DNA of 64,000 bases from Ampelocalamus luodianensis (Eukaryota; Streptophyta; Magnoliopsida; Poales; Poaceae): NCBI GenBank assembly GCA_036346255.1, contig CM070640.1:40047238-40111237 (forward strand). Direction: 5' to 3'. Shown one piece after another: positions 44,261 to 57,600 of this stretch. Position 1 is the first letter of the stretch; every line of letters starts with the position of its first letter. Made by a program: the position numbers and the translations under genes. A model generated the notes under the pieces. It saw only the letters and a program-made list of their open reading frames with translations. It ran no database searches and was not told where the DNA came from.

Positions 44261-44674
44261 GCCAAAGGCCTTCGGCCGAATTAGAAAAAAAATATTTTGA
44301 GTTATGAAATAAAACACGTGTGCGTGTTGGCCTTCGGCCGTTAGGGTTCATCCCTTTTCTTGGTGTGTTCTTGTGAATTTCCAATCTTGGATTTCATCTT
44401 GGCGTGGTGGTTTCTAGCTGTGGTGCTAGGAGTTACTCGTTGGATCTTTGATCCCTACCTCTCGTTCGTGTACTGTGGTATGCGCAGGTGTGAGATTTAT
44501 CAAGGAGATTTGTTGCAGTTACTATTCACATGCATGCTACTGTTCACATGCATGGTACTGTTCATGTGATGCTAAGAGAAGAAGACGACGAACTACTGAT
44601 CTTTGAATTCCACCGTGAAAGATCGGGCAACCCACGGATTCAATCTCGCCTCGAGGTTGATCCGCATCACGGGC

Positions 44675-46641
44675 ACCGTTCCATCACACCATAAGATCAC
44701 ACCAACATACCATTGTACCCAAGTCTAAAATATTTTATTTTCAGTTTTAGATTTCACAAATAAACAAAGCACAAGGTATTGATCATAAGTAATAACAAGT
44801 TTTGTGTGATCAAGGTCATCGACTAAGTCGATAACCGCCTAATTCTACCGGTAACTAAGCATTGCTAAGCATGATATCGTAAAGGCAAATAAAAGAGCAT
44901 AATTCATTCACCGGGCTCTAATTCACGAGTGAGGATATTAACTTAGGGTTGTGGTAGGGGTGAACAATTTCAAGGCAACCATGCAATAGGATTAGCTACC
45001 TCTAATCGACAAAATTAACTTTGACACAAGAAGCATGCATACTTAGTTTTTGCAATCAAGATATTAGACTTTAAAAGTAATAGGAGCAATATGATCAAAT
45101 GATGCTACATCTTCTTACCTTGTTGAAGATCACTTGTTTGCTGCAGAGGATCACTCTCCAACTCAATACAATCATCGGAACCTATCGAAACAGCGAGAAA
45201 ATCCAATAAGAACGACGAACATCGAAAGAGATTCAAAATCCAAATTGCTCCAAAATCCATTAAATTTATACAGCAGGTAGAGCATGATTTTAGATAAATT
45301 TATCAACAAGAATCATTTGATTTGGATTAAGTATGCAAAAGTTATAGCCTAAATATTTTCTTTCAGCTGGAATAATTCTATTTAAATTATTTTAGGTTAC
45401 TGTTCATGGCATAATTTTTCAGAAAGTTTTTGAATATGAAATTTTTATGGAAGGTAGGCAATGACATCCTAAGGTCAGCAAAGTTGAGTTTACTTCATTT
45501 GGAGTTAAAATGAATTTATTATGATTTTTCTAAGTTATGATATTGAGGCTTTGTCCATTTTAAGAGCAAAGACCACATTAAGACCTATTCTATACTAAAG
45601 CCTATTAACAGAGAAACCTAACAGACTTGAGTTTGCTCAATTTGAAATTACAGAGAGAAAGTTATGCATTTTTGAAGTTCAAAGCAAATAATAGTTTGCA
45701 AATAAAAAGCTTTCAGGCCTTTTTCTTGAAAACCAACTCAAACCGGGGAGGTCTTGGGCCGTTGATCTGAAATCGCACGGCTCACGAGCATAGGAGTGCA
45801 ATACATACGAGCACCCATGCGAGGAGACTTCAACGCGCCCTGAGGAGGTCTTAACCGTTAGATCAAGACTTGACGGTCCCGATCTAACAAGGAGGTCCTA
45901 AGGGTGAAGGTTTACTGAGGGAGATCTTGACGGCTAAGATCTCATGAGGGAGATCCTAACGGTCGAGATCTAAAATGAGGAGGTCTTCAAGGTTAAGTTC
46001 TGAGAAAGCGGAGGTCCTAGACGATCCAGATTCCCAAGGGGAGGTTCTGGACGGTCAAAATCTAACCTGAGGAGGTCCTGAGGTTTTCTTTACAAAAGAC
46101 CAAGGGATGGTCTTTTGCAAAGAGGACCCCAAGGGTGGTTTTAGCAAAAAGCCCAAAGGGAGGTCTTTTGCGGGAACTCAGAGGGTGATCCTAATGGTCC
46201 AGATTAAATCTTAAGAGATCCTTAACGGTTAGGATCTAATCTAGGAGGTCCTGGGGGTTGTCAAGGAGGTGGTTTAACGTACGACAATAGAAAACGCGGC
46301 CCACATGTAAGCAACACGAGAGCCATTTCCGACAACCAATAACTGCTAGCCAATGATTAACTATTAATGAACAAAATATATGTCCTGAGCGGACAGCGCT
46401 ACAGTACATGTCCGAGTACGACACGACAAAAAGCCCGAGTTTGAGTTGGAGCTCACCGCCGGCGACTCCGGTCACGGCGGTGGGAACCAAGGCGCGAGGA
46501 CAGTCCAAAATAGTGAGGTGAACCTAAAGGTACCAAAACCAAAGCTAGAACACTACCTCTGGCGGCTGGCCGAGATGACCGCTGGGACAAACACGGCAAA
46601 GCGCAAAAACTAACGTGGTCCAACAGAGCGGGGTTTCAAAC
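44675..46641 (-). mobile_element. Middle part of the minus-strand solo LTR
   Basis: Continuation of the LTR 40025-60579. On the minus strand it contains the block CCTCTGCAGCAAACAAGTGA and a TAATATCTTGATTG region parallel to 50230-50330 of the giant LTR. At 45840-46260 it carries the GGAGGTC repeat (complement of GACCTCC). No genes; the ORF at 46236-46508 is compositional. Confidence 0.75.
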
Positions 46642-49600
46642 TGTAACATCCCCAACCTTTCAACTTGTGATGACCGAGGCTCGAGGAGGTCCCACCGATC
46701 GTGAATGGTCAAATATAACGTGTAAGAAAATGAGTAGAAATTAAAACTTTTTCTTACATCATGTATTTCTGTGTGTACTAAACAATTATTGTACAAGAGT
46801 ATGGAAATACAAAGTCACAAGTCTGTTGATCCAAATCTTGATCCTCCAAAAACAATCTTGTCGAATCTTGTGATCCTTCTCGGAAATATTTTCCTAAGTT
46901 CTTGGGATGGTTGGTGACCCCTCTGAAAAATTTCACAATTTTTAGAAATTGTTCGAATATTTTTAAGAGTCGATCAAACTTGTTTGACTTGTAGTCAAAC
47001 CCTAGCTCAAAGCATTGTATAATTTCTGGAGAAAAGTGCTCAACATAAAAACCTCTGAAAATTTTATACAAGATCCATCTCAAGGTTAGCAAGCCCTTGT
47101 CAAAATTTCATAAAATTTGGAGCTAGTTCTATCTCTTAAGACCCTTCAAAATCTCAATTCAAATTAAAACTCTAAACCTGGTCAGAGTCGGACTTGGACT
47201 CGGACCTCAGTCTTGGTCACACCGAGCAGCTTAGCCGTGTCGGGCTCGGTCAAAGGTTGGCGCGCAGGTGGTGCAGGCCATTGGACTTTCAAATCCGGCG
47301 CTCAAAGACCTCCTCGGGTCTTTGTAAAGGACCTCCCACCCGCACGACCTCCTCGGGTTCTTTTACAAAGACAACCCTCGAGGCCTCCCCGGGACCTCCT
47401 TTGCACCTTTGCAAAGACCACCAGGCGACCTCCTCGGCCCTCCACGACCACCCCTAGCGCTTGGGTGATCTTGAGCCGTCCATCTTGAGATCGTGGCTCG
47501 GACCTCCCTAAGTGTTAGGACCTCTAATCTTAGCCCAAAATCGGGCCCTTGGATTTCAATCCAACGACTCACGACCTCCTGGTGGAGCTCGTGCGGTTTA
47601 GCCGTTGAGTTCATTTGACCGATCTTCCCTATTTCTCTCACTGTCGGGTGGGCACAGGCATTATCAATTTTTGTGCGTGGCGGTGGGAGCGGTGCCTTGT
47701 CAACTCTAGGGTGACAAGCGGCTATGTCTGCCAACATTAAATGTCTGCGGCACCTTTGCTCAAAAGTCACCACGACACTGCTCCCATCATGTCGTTGATG
47801 CCTAGCTCAGTGCACACCAGTGGGTGTGACCTTGTTTTCATTTTTGGCGCTCGGCTATATATGGATCCCGGCTTCTCCCTTAAGTTTCTTTGGATCCATT
47901 CTTGCACCCCTAGTTTCTTCCTCTGCTCTTGAGCTCAAGTCACCCAAAGCCTCTGTCACCATTGCTCGACCTTGGAGCTCTCCGCGACCCTTGAGCTCCA
48001 GTGGTTCATTATTGCAATTTTGGCTAATCCTTTTGTTCTCTTGGTCACCTCGAGCCTCTCGACTTGCTTTGTTTGACCTTCACAGAGGTTGATAAAGTAG
48101 GAGCGTGTGGTTCGTGGCGGGGCGTCGTCTTCTTCACCTCGGCGACCTCCACCTTCACCGGAGCTCTTGCGGCCACCTCTAGCTCCCCTCCATTCCACGG
48201 TCGATATTTGATGTCGAAATCCCTATTCTTTTAGACCTCTTCGGTTTCGATTTAGTAGTAATTGGTCCCGGCGGTTATCTCGGTTAGCGCCGGTTGGTGG
48301 TCTTTGTTGGTGTAGTTTTGGCACCCTTAGGTCCTCCGTCCTATTTGGAGCTCATTCGTGCCTTTGGTTTCGCCGACGAGGTCCACATCGCCGCGGCAAG
48401 CCGCTGTGCTGCCTTCGGGTTTTGTCGGTTCAAAACCTCCGTTTTAAATCATATTCTTAGGACCACTTTAATGCTCAAATCATTGCTCATCATTGGTGCA
48501 TTAATTGTGTCCTAATTTGTGCCGTGGAGTCAGCGGCGTGTGGGCCATGGGTTTAGAATTAAAGTTTGGAAATCATTAAGTGTCCCTTTTAGTTTCATTT
48601 ATTGTCAATCATCTGGAGCATTTAATTTGTCTTAACCGCCTTTTGTCGTTGTCAGGAGGTCTGCGCCATTAAAACCACTCCGGGACCTCCCCAGAAATCA
48701 CGGCCGTTAAAGACCTCAGTGAGTTAAATCCCGGCCGCTAGGATCACCCTCCTCCTTGGGGTCCTTTTTGCAAAAGACCTCCTTGAGGTCCTCTGTGCGA
48801 AAAGGTCACCCGGTCGTTTTGTCAAAACCGCCCTCTCGGACCTCCTTGGGGTCCTCTTTGCAAAAGTCCTTCCTTAGTCGTTTTGAAAAACCACCCCTGA
48901 GCCACCCCACCAAGGTCCTCTTGTGCAAAGACCACCTGGTCATTTGTAAAGAGAACCTTCAAAACTACGTTTAGGGTCCTCTTTGCAAAAGACCACCTCG
49001 GCCCTTTGTGAAGAAGTCGTAGGACCTCCTCTCGCTCGGATCTGGACCGTTCATGACCTCCCCACGGAGATCCGAACCGTCGGACCTCTCTGTTGAACAC
49101 ACATCGCGTAGGACCTCCCGCGAAGATCATGGCCATCCATGACCTCCTCGGTGAAATCCTAGCCGTCCAGACCTCCCTCGCTTCATCTTAGCCGTTCGGG
49201 ACCTCCCACGGAGATCGTGACCGTCTAGGACCTCCTGCCCGACTACGGACCGTTAGATTTAGATCTAACGGGCTGAACCTCCTCGAGTAGATCTCAGCCG
49301 TCCGGACCTCCTATGGGAGATCGGCGTTAAGATCTCGTCGATCAATCGTTGACCTTTAGACCTCCTAGTGCTCGGGACCGCGGATCTTGATCGGCGGTCC
49401 ACGACCTCTGATAAGCGCGAGGACCTCCTTTGCGTCTTGTTGTGCGTGCACTGGTCGTAGCCATTGGATTCAAGATCTACGGCTTAGACCTCCTCGCTAG
49501 ATCTTGCCGTCTAGGACCTCCTCGTTAGATTCAGACCATCAAGTCTAGATCTAACGGCTAAGACCTCCCCTTGGCGCGATGAGGTCTTTGCGCCCGGTGC

Positions 49601-51852
49601 TCGTCGCGGGTTTTAGCATCGAGATCGTGAGCCGTGCGATCTTTGATCAACGACCCACGACCTCCCGATTTTATGGGTTTTCAGTTTAGTCAGAAAAGCT
49701 TTTATTTGCACATATTAATTGTTTTAAACTTCAAAATTGCGTAACTTTTTCTCTGTAGCTCCAAATTTAACAAACTAAAGTTCGATAAATGCATCTGTTA
49801 AAGTACTTTAGCTTAGTATAGGTTTTGCAGTAATCTTTAATACTGAAATTAATCATGTCTTAGATTTAAAACTTAGAAAAATCATAACTAAATCATTTTA
49901 ACTCCAAATGACCTGAAATTTTATATGGGTTACCACTATACCAGTGGGTAGCTACCATAAAAATTTCAGCTTCAAATCTTTCTAGAAAATATTTTTGCTA
50001 CAGTGCTAATTATGGTAAAATTAGGTTTTTAGAGAATATCTTTTGCACCACAAATCCAAATTAAGTTTTTCCAGTTTCTATGTCTAGGTATGTTCGTATT
50101 TTACCTTGTGTATAAATTTCGTCACATTTGGATAATTTTTGCTTGCTCTTTTGTTTAAGTGTTGCTCGTCTTATTGGTTGTTTTCGCTCTTAGCTTAGGA
50201 TTCGATATTTGCGGTAATCCCGAGAACGACCCTCCGCAACAAGTTGAGCAACGACAAGCGAACAAGCGATTTGATCATTTCCCATTAATCCCATTACTTT
50301 TAAAGTCTAATATTTTGTTTAACTTCTATGTATGCATTGCTATTTTGTTGTTAAATTGATTAGTTAATCCTCTAGTTGCATAATCTGTAGGTAAATAATT
50401 ATCCTCTACTACGAGCCTAGGTTATTTCTTTGTGATTAGAGTTCGTTGGATGAGCTTTTGTCACTTAGTAGATTTCGAATAAATATTGCTTAGCCATGCC
50501 TAGTATCGGTAGTATTGGGCGATCATCGACTTAGTCGGTGATCTTGATCACACAACTACTTATACTACTCCATTATGTCCAACCCTTGTGTTTTATTGAT
50601 TTACAAATCAAAAGCGAAAACAAAACTATATCTTGACTTGGGCACAATGGTATGTTGATGTGATCTGTTGGGTGTGTGGAATGGTGCCTAAGTCCCCAAG
50701 GACCGAGTTACTTGTGTCACTAAGCCAAGCGCTTATGCGTGCTAACCACACGAGGGGATATGGGACCTCTCTTGACTAAGTACTTTGGGAGGTGCTAATT
50801 ATGAGCTGGTCGGTGGGTGTGTGCGTGTGTGTGTTTGTGGTGTGCGAGGAGCATTAGCTGTCGGTTAGGCATCTAATGTATCCTTCTCCCGTGGGTTGCG
50901 GCTCTTAATTAGCATCGTCCATTGGAAAGCGTCTTGTAGACTTAGCCGTGCACACATACCAAAGGAAGTATGCTAACCGTGGTGGTGGAAAGGCGGTCTA
51001 TCGTGTGGGTACATTGGTACACCCCTGCAGGGTTAAAACTATTCGAATAGCCTCGTCCTAGGTTATGGACATGCTTGGTAAGGTCGTGCAAGAACTAGAC
51101 TACAACCTTTTAAAAATTTAAACTTGACATGGGTGGTATGAAGGGTACTTCATGCTATGGTTGTGGTGACTATGGGTTAGTCACTTCTAGGTTGGTGTTG
51201 TTCTCTATCTATGTTATTATTGTCTCTCTTTTATTTGAACGATAAAAGTTAATTGCAAACTTGCTTTGAATCTATTACCTTATTGTAAATGAAAACTTGC
51301 TTTATCTTTGAAAATAAGTCGAGCCTCATCCACTTAAATAAAGCTTGCATGTAGTTAATTATAGTTACATTATCTCACACGTCGGTCTTGCAGTACAAAA
51401 ACAAGTTTTGTACTCATCGCTTTGCTTAATATTAATTGTTGCGAGAGGAAGAAGGTGAGCCCCAAGGGCCTCACTTTTGTGAGTGTGTTCTTGTGTTGTT
51501 TGGGACGATTAGCTTGGCGGTCCGGTTGGTTGCCTTGTGGGTAAAGGCACACCGATTGGCTTTGTTCATCGCCATCTTATGGCCATTTGCTTCATTGTGT
51601 ATTTACTTATCTTTATGAATTTTGGCAGTCGGCCTCTCTTTTGTAATAACTCTCTTTATATTATCTATGTCTTTGATTGTTGCTTTTGCTTGGCTCTATG
51701 TGTATGAATGGAATTGATGCATGATTTTGTAGCGAGGTGTGTATCTTGCATTTAGGAAGTATACATATCTCGAGGCTTAGTTTATTTGATTTGTCTTGTT
51801 AGGACCAAGTGGATGGTTAAGCAGTACAAGCCGAATAGACCGGGTCCTCACA
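46642..51852 (+). repeat. 5' giant LTR
   Basis: 5211 bp. TATATAT box at 47856-47862. U5/R includes 49690-51852, with the same tail as the solo LTR at 3380-13225. It carries about 45 extra bases near its start (46670-46715) compared with the 3' copy. Differences between copies are mostly 1-5 nt indels. Confidence 0.9.
48640..49680 (+). repeat. Degenerate 29-30 bp GACCTCC repeat in the LTR
   Basis: GACCTCC occurs 14 times by my count in 49021-49680 alone. Well-kept units begin at 49141, 49170, 49200 and 49229, then about 49276 and 49305, so the period is 29-30 bp. The unit reads roughly GACCTCC, CGGNGAGATC, then TAGCCGTC. The same block is at about 56640-57660 in the 3' LTR and, reversed, at 45840-46260 in the minus-strand solo LTR. 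Confidence 0.8.
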
Positions 51853-51856
51853 AAGT

Positions 51857-51868
51857 TGGTATCGAGCC
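51857..51868 (+). other. Damaged tRNA-Met primer site
   Basis: TGGTATCGAGCC is TGGTATCAGAGCC with one base lost, four bases after the 5' LTR. Confidence 0.75.
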
Positions 51869-53725
51869 ATTCCGACCGTAATAACCCAAGCTTGGTCGTC
51901 CTTAGGATATTTTGAAAACCTTAATTTCAAAGTATCAAATGATTTATGAAAGCTTAAGTAAGTTCTCAGATTTTATTCCTTACCTATCTTAGCTTTCTAT
52001 CTCATCTTGCTCTAATTTGAGTTTTAAAAGTTGTTCCCCTTTCCTTCTCTCAAAAGATAGTCATTATCGATTAATTGGGTTTTGGGACCAATGAGCTTGG
52101 CAAATTGAAATGTTAGCCGCCCTCTACAAGGTTTTGAAGCTTCCGAAGTTGAAGATTTCAATTAGGAGGCTTGGATGCGAAATCTGGACAGCGATCATTC
52201 AGTTTCCGGACAGCAAGCTCAAAGGTTCTAAATAGGGTAGAAAAGGAGAGGATAATCAACTAAAACTTGTGGGAATAAAAGGGTAAGATGTGATACTAGT
52301 TAGCTAAGTACCTAACGTTATTTTTATCGCCTTAACCTAGTTCTTGAGTAGAGTTAGGCTGGTTGTAGTGTGCTGAAATTTTTATCTTCTCACACTATTA
52401 CTCGTTCATTCAATACGGGTTAATGGCATTGAGAAGTTGAGCTTGGTTTGGAGTTTCCTTGCTGATTTGGAGCTTCTTTGGAAACATTTAAAGTTTGTAT
52501 GCTTGCTGTTTTGGCTTTCGGTTAGGGTGATATCTCATTTCCCCTAGTCGTTAACTTTTCGCTTTCATCAACTTCCAGTTTCAGGCGGTGTTGCTAACCA
52601 AAGTTATTAATAACGCCCTTGTTTTCTAAACCTTTTCAAGGCATTTAAAATAAAATAGAACCATTTGGTTTTGATGAGAGTTCAAAACTTAACCTAAGTT
52701 TCCGAAAGAGTCCTAAATGACTAAAACAAACTTCAATGAGATCAAATTTGGAATTTCTTTGTGTTGAGTGGGTTCTGGAACTACCCAGGCCTCCCTTCTG
52801 TTTTGTCTTCTCTAGAACTCTCTTTCGATGCCCCTTTCTCTGGAATATCCATACCGCGTCAACTAGGTATTACCACTATGCGGTATTACCTTGATCAATT
52901 CGTGGTCACACCGCTTCATGAGAGAAACAAACTCTTAAGAACGTAGGTTAGGGAATCCCTTACCGCCATGTAACACCGGTGCTACGGAGGTGTGATGGTG
53001 CAGAGTCCTGCAAACTCGCGAAGACCAGCGTTTGAACCTCTTTATACCATATGAGACCTCCTTGATCTAATCCGAGCCATTCGGACCTCTTGTTGGATCA
53101 ATCTTGACCGTCAAAGACTACGACATGGGGATTCATTACCATCAGAGCAAGACTAATGTTCTGCCGGTGCAATTAGTCGAGAGGTGTTTTGCAATGCATT
53201 GTTGCTCGAGAGCTGCGACCTACCCTCCTTGAAGACTTTTATTGTCTCAACTCGGGTGTGGTTGAGCACGGGTCTATTGCTACCTTGGTTGTGCAACCAA
53301 CCTTAGTGCATCGAGATCAAGTTTGCTCGTGATCGGATCTTGGAGTGAACCAAATCAAGCAAAATGTCAAGATCGGAACAACCAACCGGTTAAGTCGAGA
53401 TCGATTTGCGCACTCAACGAACGAAGGGCTATGCGGATCGTTGTCGTCACAACTTAAGTTTATACGTGGCCTAAATGGCCATAGTCCATCTAAGAAGTGG
53501 GTGCGGAGGATGACTCTGCATAGCTAGTTAGCAAGTGAGATCCGTTGTTGGCGGAATTGACCAGACAAATCGCTCCACCAGCTAACAACAACCTTGTTCC
53601 ATCAACCTTAGGATCTAGAAAGACCTCTCAGTCTGCCAATCCTTATTTTATCTGGACTTGGTAAGTTTCTCTGTGTCAACTAAAGTGGCACATTTTCTAC
53701 AGTCGAGAACCAAGGTTCGTACCAA
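51869..53725 (+). other. Interior of the giant-LTR element, unrecognised
   Basis: No domain could be read. At about 53400-53460, CGAACGAAGGGCTATGCGGA resembles the integrase-tail coding block at about 54175-54230 (CGAGAAGAGCTATGCGGATC), so a piece of the pol end is duplicated here. Many stops in all frames. Confidence 0.5.
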
Positions 53726-54660
53726 TCACCTAGCGGGCTCTATGTCGCCAGGATCGTGAGCTTGCATGGGGTGCCGAAGACGATCATTTCTGATCGTGGT
53801 TCCATCTTCACTTCCCAGTTCTGGCATAGCTTGCAAGAAGCTATGGGAACTCGTCTTTCTTTCAGCACAGCGTATCACCCCCAAACAGATGGTCAGACCG
53901 AGAGGGTCAACCAAGTTTTGGAGGACATGCTGCGAGCTTGTGTCCTTGCCTATGGGAAGCACTGGGAGAAGTGCTTGCCATTCGCCGAGTTTTCTTACAA
54001 CAACAGTTTCCAAGCCAGTCTCGGCATGGCACCATTCGAGGCCTTATACGGGAGAAAGTGTAGAACCCGTTGAACTGGTGCGAGACCGGTGAAAGACCTT
54101 TCTTTGGCCGGGCTCGATTAATGAGGCCGAGGGTCAAGTCCGACTCATTCGTGACCGCTTGCGCCGCGGCTCAATCGAGCGAGAAGAGCTATGCGGATCG
54201 TCGTCGTCGTGAGTTAAGCTTTGAGCCCAATGACCGTTTATCTCAAGGTTTCTCCTCGAAAGGTCACCAGCGTTTTGGTGTCAAGGAAAGTTAGCTCCTC
54301 GATATGTCGGCCCCTACCGTATTATCGAGAAGAAGGAGGCTGTTGCCTACAAGTTGGAGTTACTGCTGCACTTGCGGAGTACATGATGTGTTCCATGTGT
54401 CCCGGCTAAAGAAGTGCCTCCGTGTTCCAACAGAGAAGCTCAGTTGGAAACTCTTGATGTCCAAGAAGATTTGACCTACATGGCGTCTGTTCGCATACTC
54501 GAGGAAGTGAGCGAAGAACAAGGAATAAGACCATCAAGTTCCTCAAAGTTCGGTGGTCAAACCATTCGAGGATGAAGCTACATGGGAGCGAGAAGATCGT
54601 CTCGTCTGAGACTACCCCTCTTTCTTTTCGAGTGAACCAAATCTCGGGACGAGATTTTTG
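53726..54660 (+). pseudogene. Ty3 integrase core end and C-terminal region
   Basis: The frame IVSLHGVPKTIISDRGSIF carries a catalytic Asp, and YHPQTDGQTERVNQVLEDML the catalytic Glu. CLPFAEFSYNNSFQAS and PFEALYGRKCRT follow, then a stop or frame break near 54070. Later fragments (SYADRRRRELSFEPND, KVRWSNHS) fit the C-terminal and chromodomain-like part. A polypurine-like tract (AAGAGGAGG, 54662-54670) leads into the 3' LTR. The N-terminal zinc region is missing. Confidence 0.88.
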
Positions 54661-54672
54661 TAAGAGGAGGTT

Positions 54673-57600
54673 TGTAACATCCCCATTTTCAACTTGTGTT
54701 TCAAATGTAAGAAAATGGGTAGAAATTAAAACTTTTTCTTACATCATGTATTTCTGTGTGTACTAAACAATTATTGTACAAGAGTATGGAAATACAAAGT
54801 CACAAGTCTGTTGATCCAAATCTTGATCCTCCAAAAACAATCTTGTCGAATCTTGTGATCCTTCTCCTGTAAATATTTTCCTAAGTTCTTGGGATGGTTG
54901 GTGACCCCTCTGAAAAATTTCACAATTTTTAGAAATTGTTCGAATATTTTAGAGGGTCGATCAAACTTGTTTGACTTGTAGTCAAACCCTAGCTCAAAGC
55001 ATTGTATAATTTTGGAGAAAAGTGCTCAGCATAAAAACCTCTGAAAATTTTATACAAGATCCATCTCAAGGTTAGCAAGCCCTTTGTCAAAATTTCATAA
55101 AATTTGGAGCTAGTTCTATCTCTTAAGACCCCTTCAAAATCTCAATTCAAATTAAAACTCTAAACCACAGTCAAGTCGGACTTGGACTCGGACCTCAGTC
55201 TTGGTCACACCGAGCCGCTTAGCCGTGTCGGGCTCGGTCGGGTTGGCGCAGTGGTGCAGGCCATTGGATTTTCAAATCCGGCGCTCAAAGACCTCCTCGG
55301 GTCTTTGTAAAGGACCTCCCACCCGCACGACCTCCTCGGGTTCTTTTACAAAGACAACCCTCGAGGGCCTCCCCGGGACCTCCTTTGCACCTTTGCAAAG
55401 ACCACCTGGCGACCTCCTCGACCCTCCACGACCACCCCTAGCGCTTGGGTGATCTTGAGCCGTCCATCTTGAGATCGTGGCTCGGACCTCCCTAAGTGTT
55501 AGGACCTCTAATACTTAGCCCAAAATCGGGCCCTTGGATTTCAATCCAACGACTCACGACCTCCCTGGTGGAGCTCGGTGCGATTTAGCCGTTGAGTTCA
55601 TTTGACCAGTCTTCCTATTTCTCTCATCGGGTGGGCACAGGCATTATCAATTTTTGTGCGTGGCGATGGGAGCGGTGCCTTGTCAACTCTAGGGTGACAA
55701 GCGGCTATGTCTTTGCCAACATTAAATGTCTGGCGGCACCTTTTGCTCAAAAGTCACCACGACACTGCTCCCATCATGTCGTTGATGCCTAGCTCAGTGC
55801 ACCAGTGGGTGTGACCTTGTTTTCATTTTTGGCGCTCGGCTATATATGGATCCCGGGCTTCTCCTTAAGTTTCTTTGGATCCATTCTTGCACCCCTAGTT
55901 TCTTCCTCTGCTCTTGAGCTCAAGTCACCCAAAGCCTCTGTCACCATTGCTCGACCTTGGAGCTCTCGGCGACCCTTGAGCTCGGTGGTTCATTATTGCA
56001 ATTTTGGCTAATCCTTTTGTTCTCTTGGTCACCTCGAGCCTCTCGACTTGCTTTGTTTGACCTTCACGAGAGGTTGATAAAGTAGGGCGTGTGGTTCGTG
56101 GCGGGGCGTCGTCTTCTTCACCTCGGCGACCTCCACCTTCACCGGAGCTCTTGCGGCCACCTCTAGCTCCCCTCCATTCCACAGTCGATATTTGATGTCG
56201 AAATCCCTATTCTTTTAGACCTCTTCGGTTTCGATTTGTAGTAATGGTCCCGGCGGTTATCTCCGGTTAGCCGCCGGTTGGTGGTCTTGTTGGTGTAGTT
56301 TTGGCACCCTTAGGTCCTCCGTCCTATTTGGAGCTCATTCGTGCCTTTGGTTTCCGCCGACGAGGTCCACATCGCGTGACAAGCATTGCTGCTGCCTTCG
56401 GGTTTTGTCGGTTCAAAACCTCCGTTTTCGTCATATTCTTAGGACCACTTTAATGCTCAAATCATTGCTCATCATTGGTGCATTAATTGTGTCCTAATTT
56501 GTCTTGATGGAGTCAGCGGCGTGTGGGCCATGGGTTTAGAATTAAAGTTTGGAAATCATTAAGTGTCCCTTTTAGTTTCATTTATTGTCAATCATCTGGA
56601 GCATTTAATTTGTCTTAACCGCCGCCTTTTGTCGTTGTCAGGAGGTCTGCGCCATTAAAACCACTCCGGGACCTCCCGCAGAAATCTGGCCGTTAAAGAC
56701 CTCAGTAGGTTAAATCCCGGCCGCTAGGATCACCCTCCTCCTTGGGGTCCTTTTTGCAAAAGACCTCCTTGAGGTCCTCGTGCGAAAGGTCACCCGATCG
56801 TTTTGTCAAAACGCCCTCTCGGACCTCCTTGGGGTCCTCTTTGCAAAAGTCCTTCCTTAGTCGTTTTGAAAAACCACCCCTGAGCCACCCCACCAAGGTC
56901 CTCTTGTGCAAAAGACCACCTGGTCATTTGTAAAGAGAACCTTCAAAACTACGTTTAGGGTCCTCTTTGCAAAAAGACCACCTCGGCCCTTTGTGAAGAA
57001 GTCGTAGGACCTCCTCTCGCTCGGATCTGGACCGTTCATGACCTCCCCACGGAGATCTGAACCGTCGGACCTCTCTGTTGAACACACATCGCGTAGGACC
57101 TCCCGCGAAGATCATGGCCATCCATGACCTCCTCGGTGAAATCCTAGCCGTCCAGACCTCCTCGCTTCATCTTAGCCGTTCGGGACCTCCCACGGAGATC
57201 GTGACCGTCTAGGACCTCCTGCCCGACTACGGACCGTTAGATTTAGATCTAACGGGCTGAACCTCCTCGAGTAGATCTCAGCCGTCCGGGACCTCCTATG
57301 GGAGATCGGCCGTTAAGATCTCGTCGATCAATCGTTGACCTTTAGACCTCCCTAGTGCTCGGGACCGCGGATCTTGATCGGCGGTCCACGACCTCTGATA
57401 AGCGCGAGGACCTCCTTTGCGTCTTGTTGTGCGTGCTGGTCGTAGCCATTGGATTCAAGATCTCGGCTTAGACCTCCTCGCTAGATCTTGCCGTCTAGGA
57501 CCTCCTCGTTAGATTCGGACCATCAAGTCTAGATCTAACGGCTAAGACCTCCCTTGGCGCGATGAGGTCTTTGCGCCCGGTGCTCGTCGCGGGTTTTAGC

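Larger units (their letters stand above)
41228..44669 (+). mobile_element. Small non-autonomous LTR element with a U3 open frame
   Basis: 5' LTR 41228-42464, near-perfect tRNA-Met primer site, interior of only 937 bp, polypurine tract, 3' LTR 43402-44669, and a perfect target duplication CGGGC (41223-41227 and 44670-44674). LTR ends form an 8-bp inverted pair, TGATGCGG and CCGCATCA. The interior encodes only a gag-like protein. The LTRs carry a second open frame upstream of the TATA box. Termini resemble those of the element at 6378-11930 (TGATG at the start, CATCA at the end), so both may be mobilised by the same autonomous family. Confidence 0.95.
43402..44669 (+). repeat. 3' LTR of the small element
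   Basis: 1268 bp. TATATAA at 44254-44260, AATAAA at 44308-44313, and two GGCCTTCGGCC hairpin sequences (near 44267 and 44329) around the predicted R region. U3, the part before the TATA box, is about 850 bp and mostly open reading frame. Confidence 0.93.

Noticed and set aside
46236..46508. 90-codon minus-strand frame
   Set aside because: It lies inside the solo LTR; no domain and not kept in the homologous LTRs.
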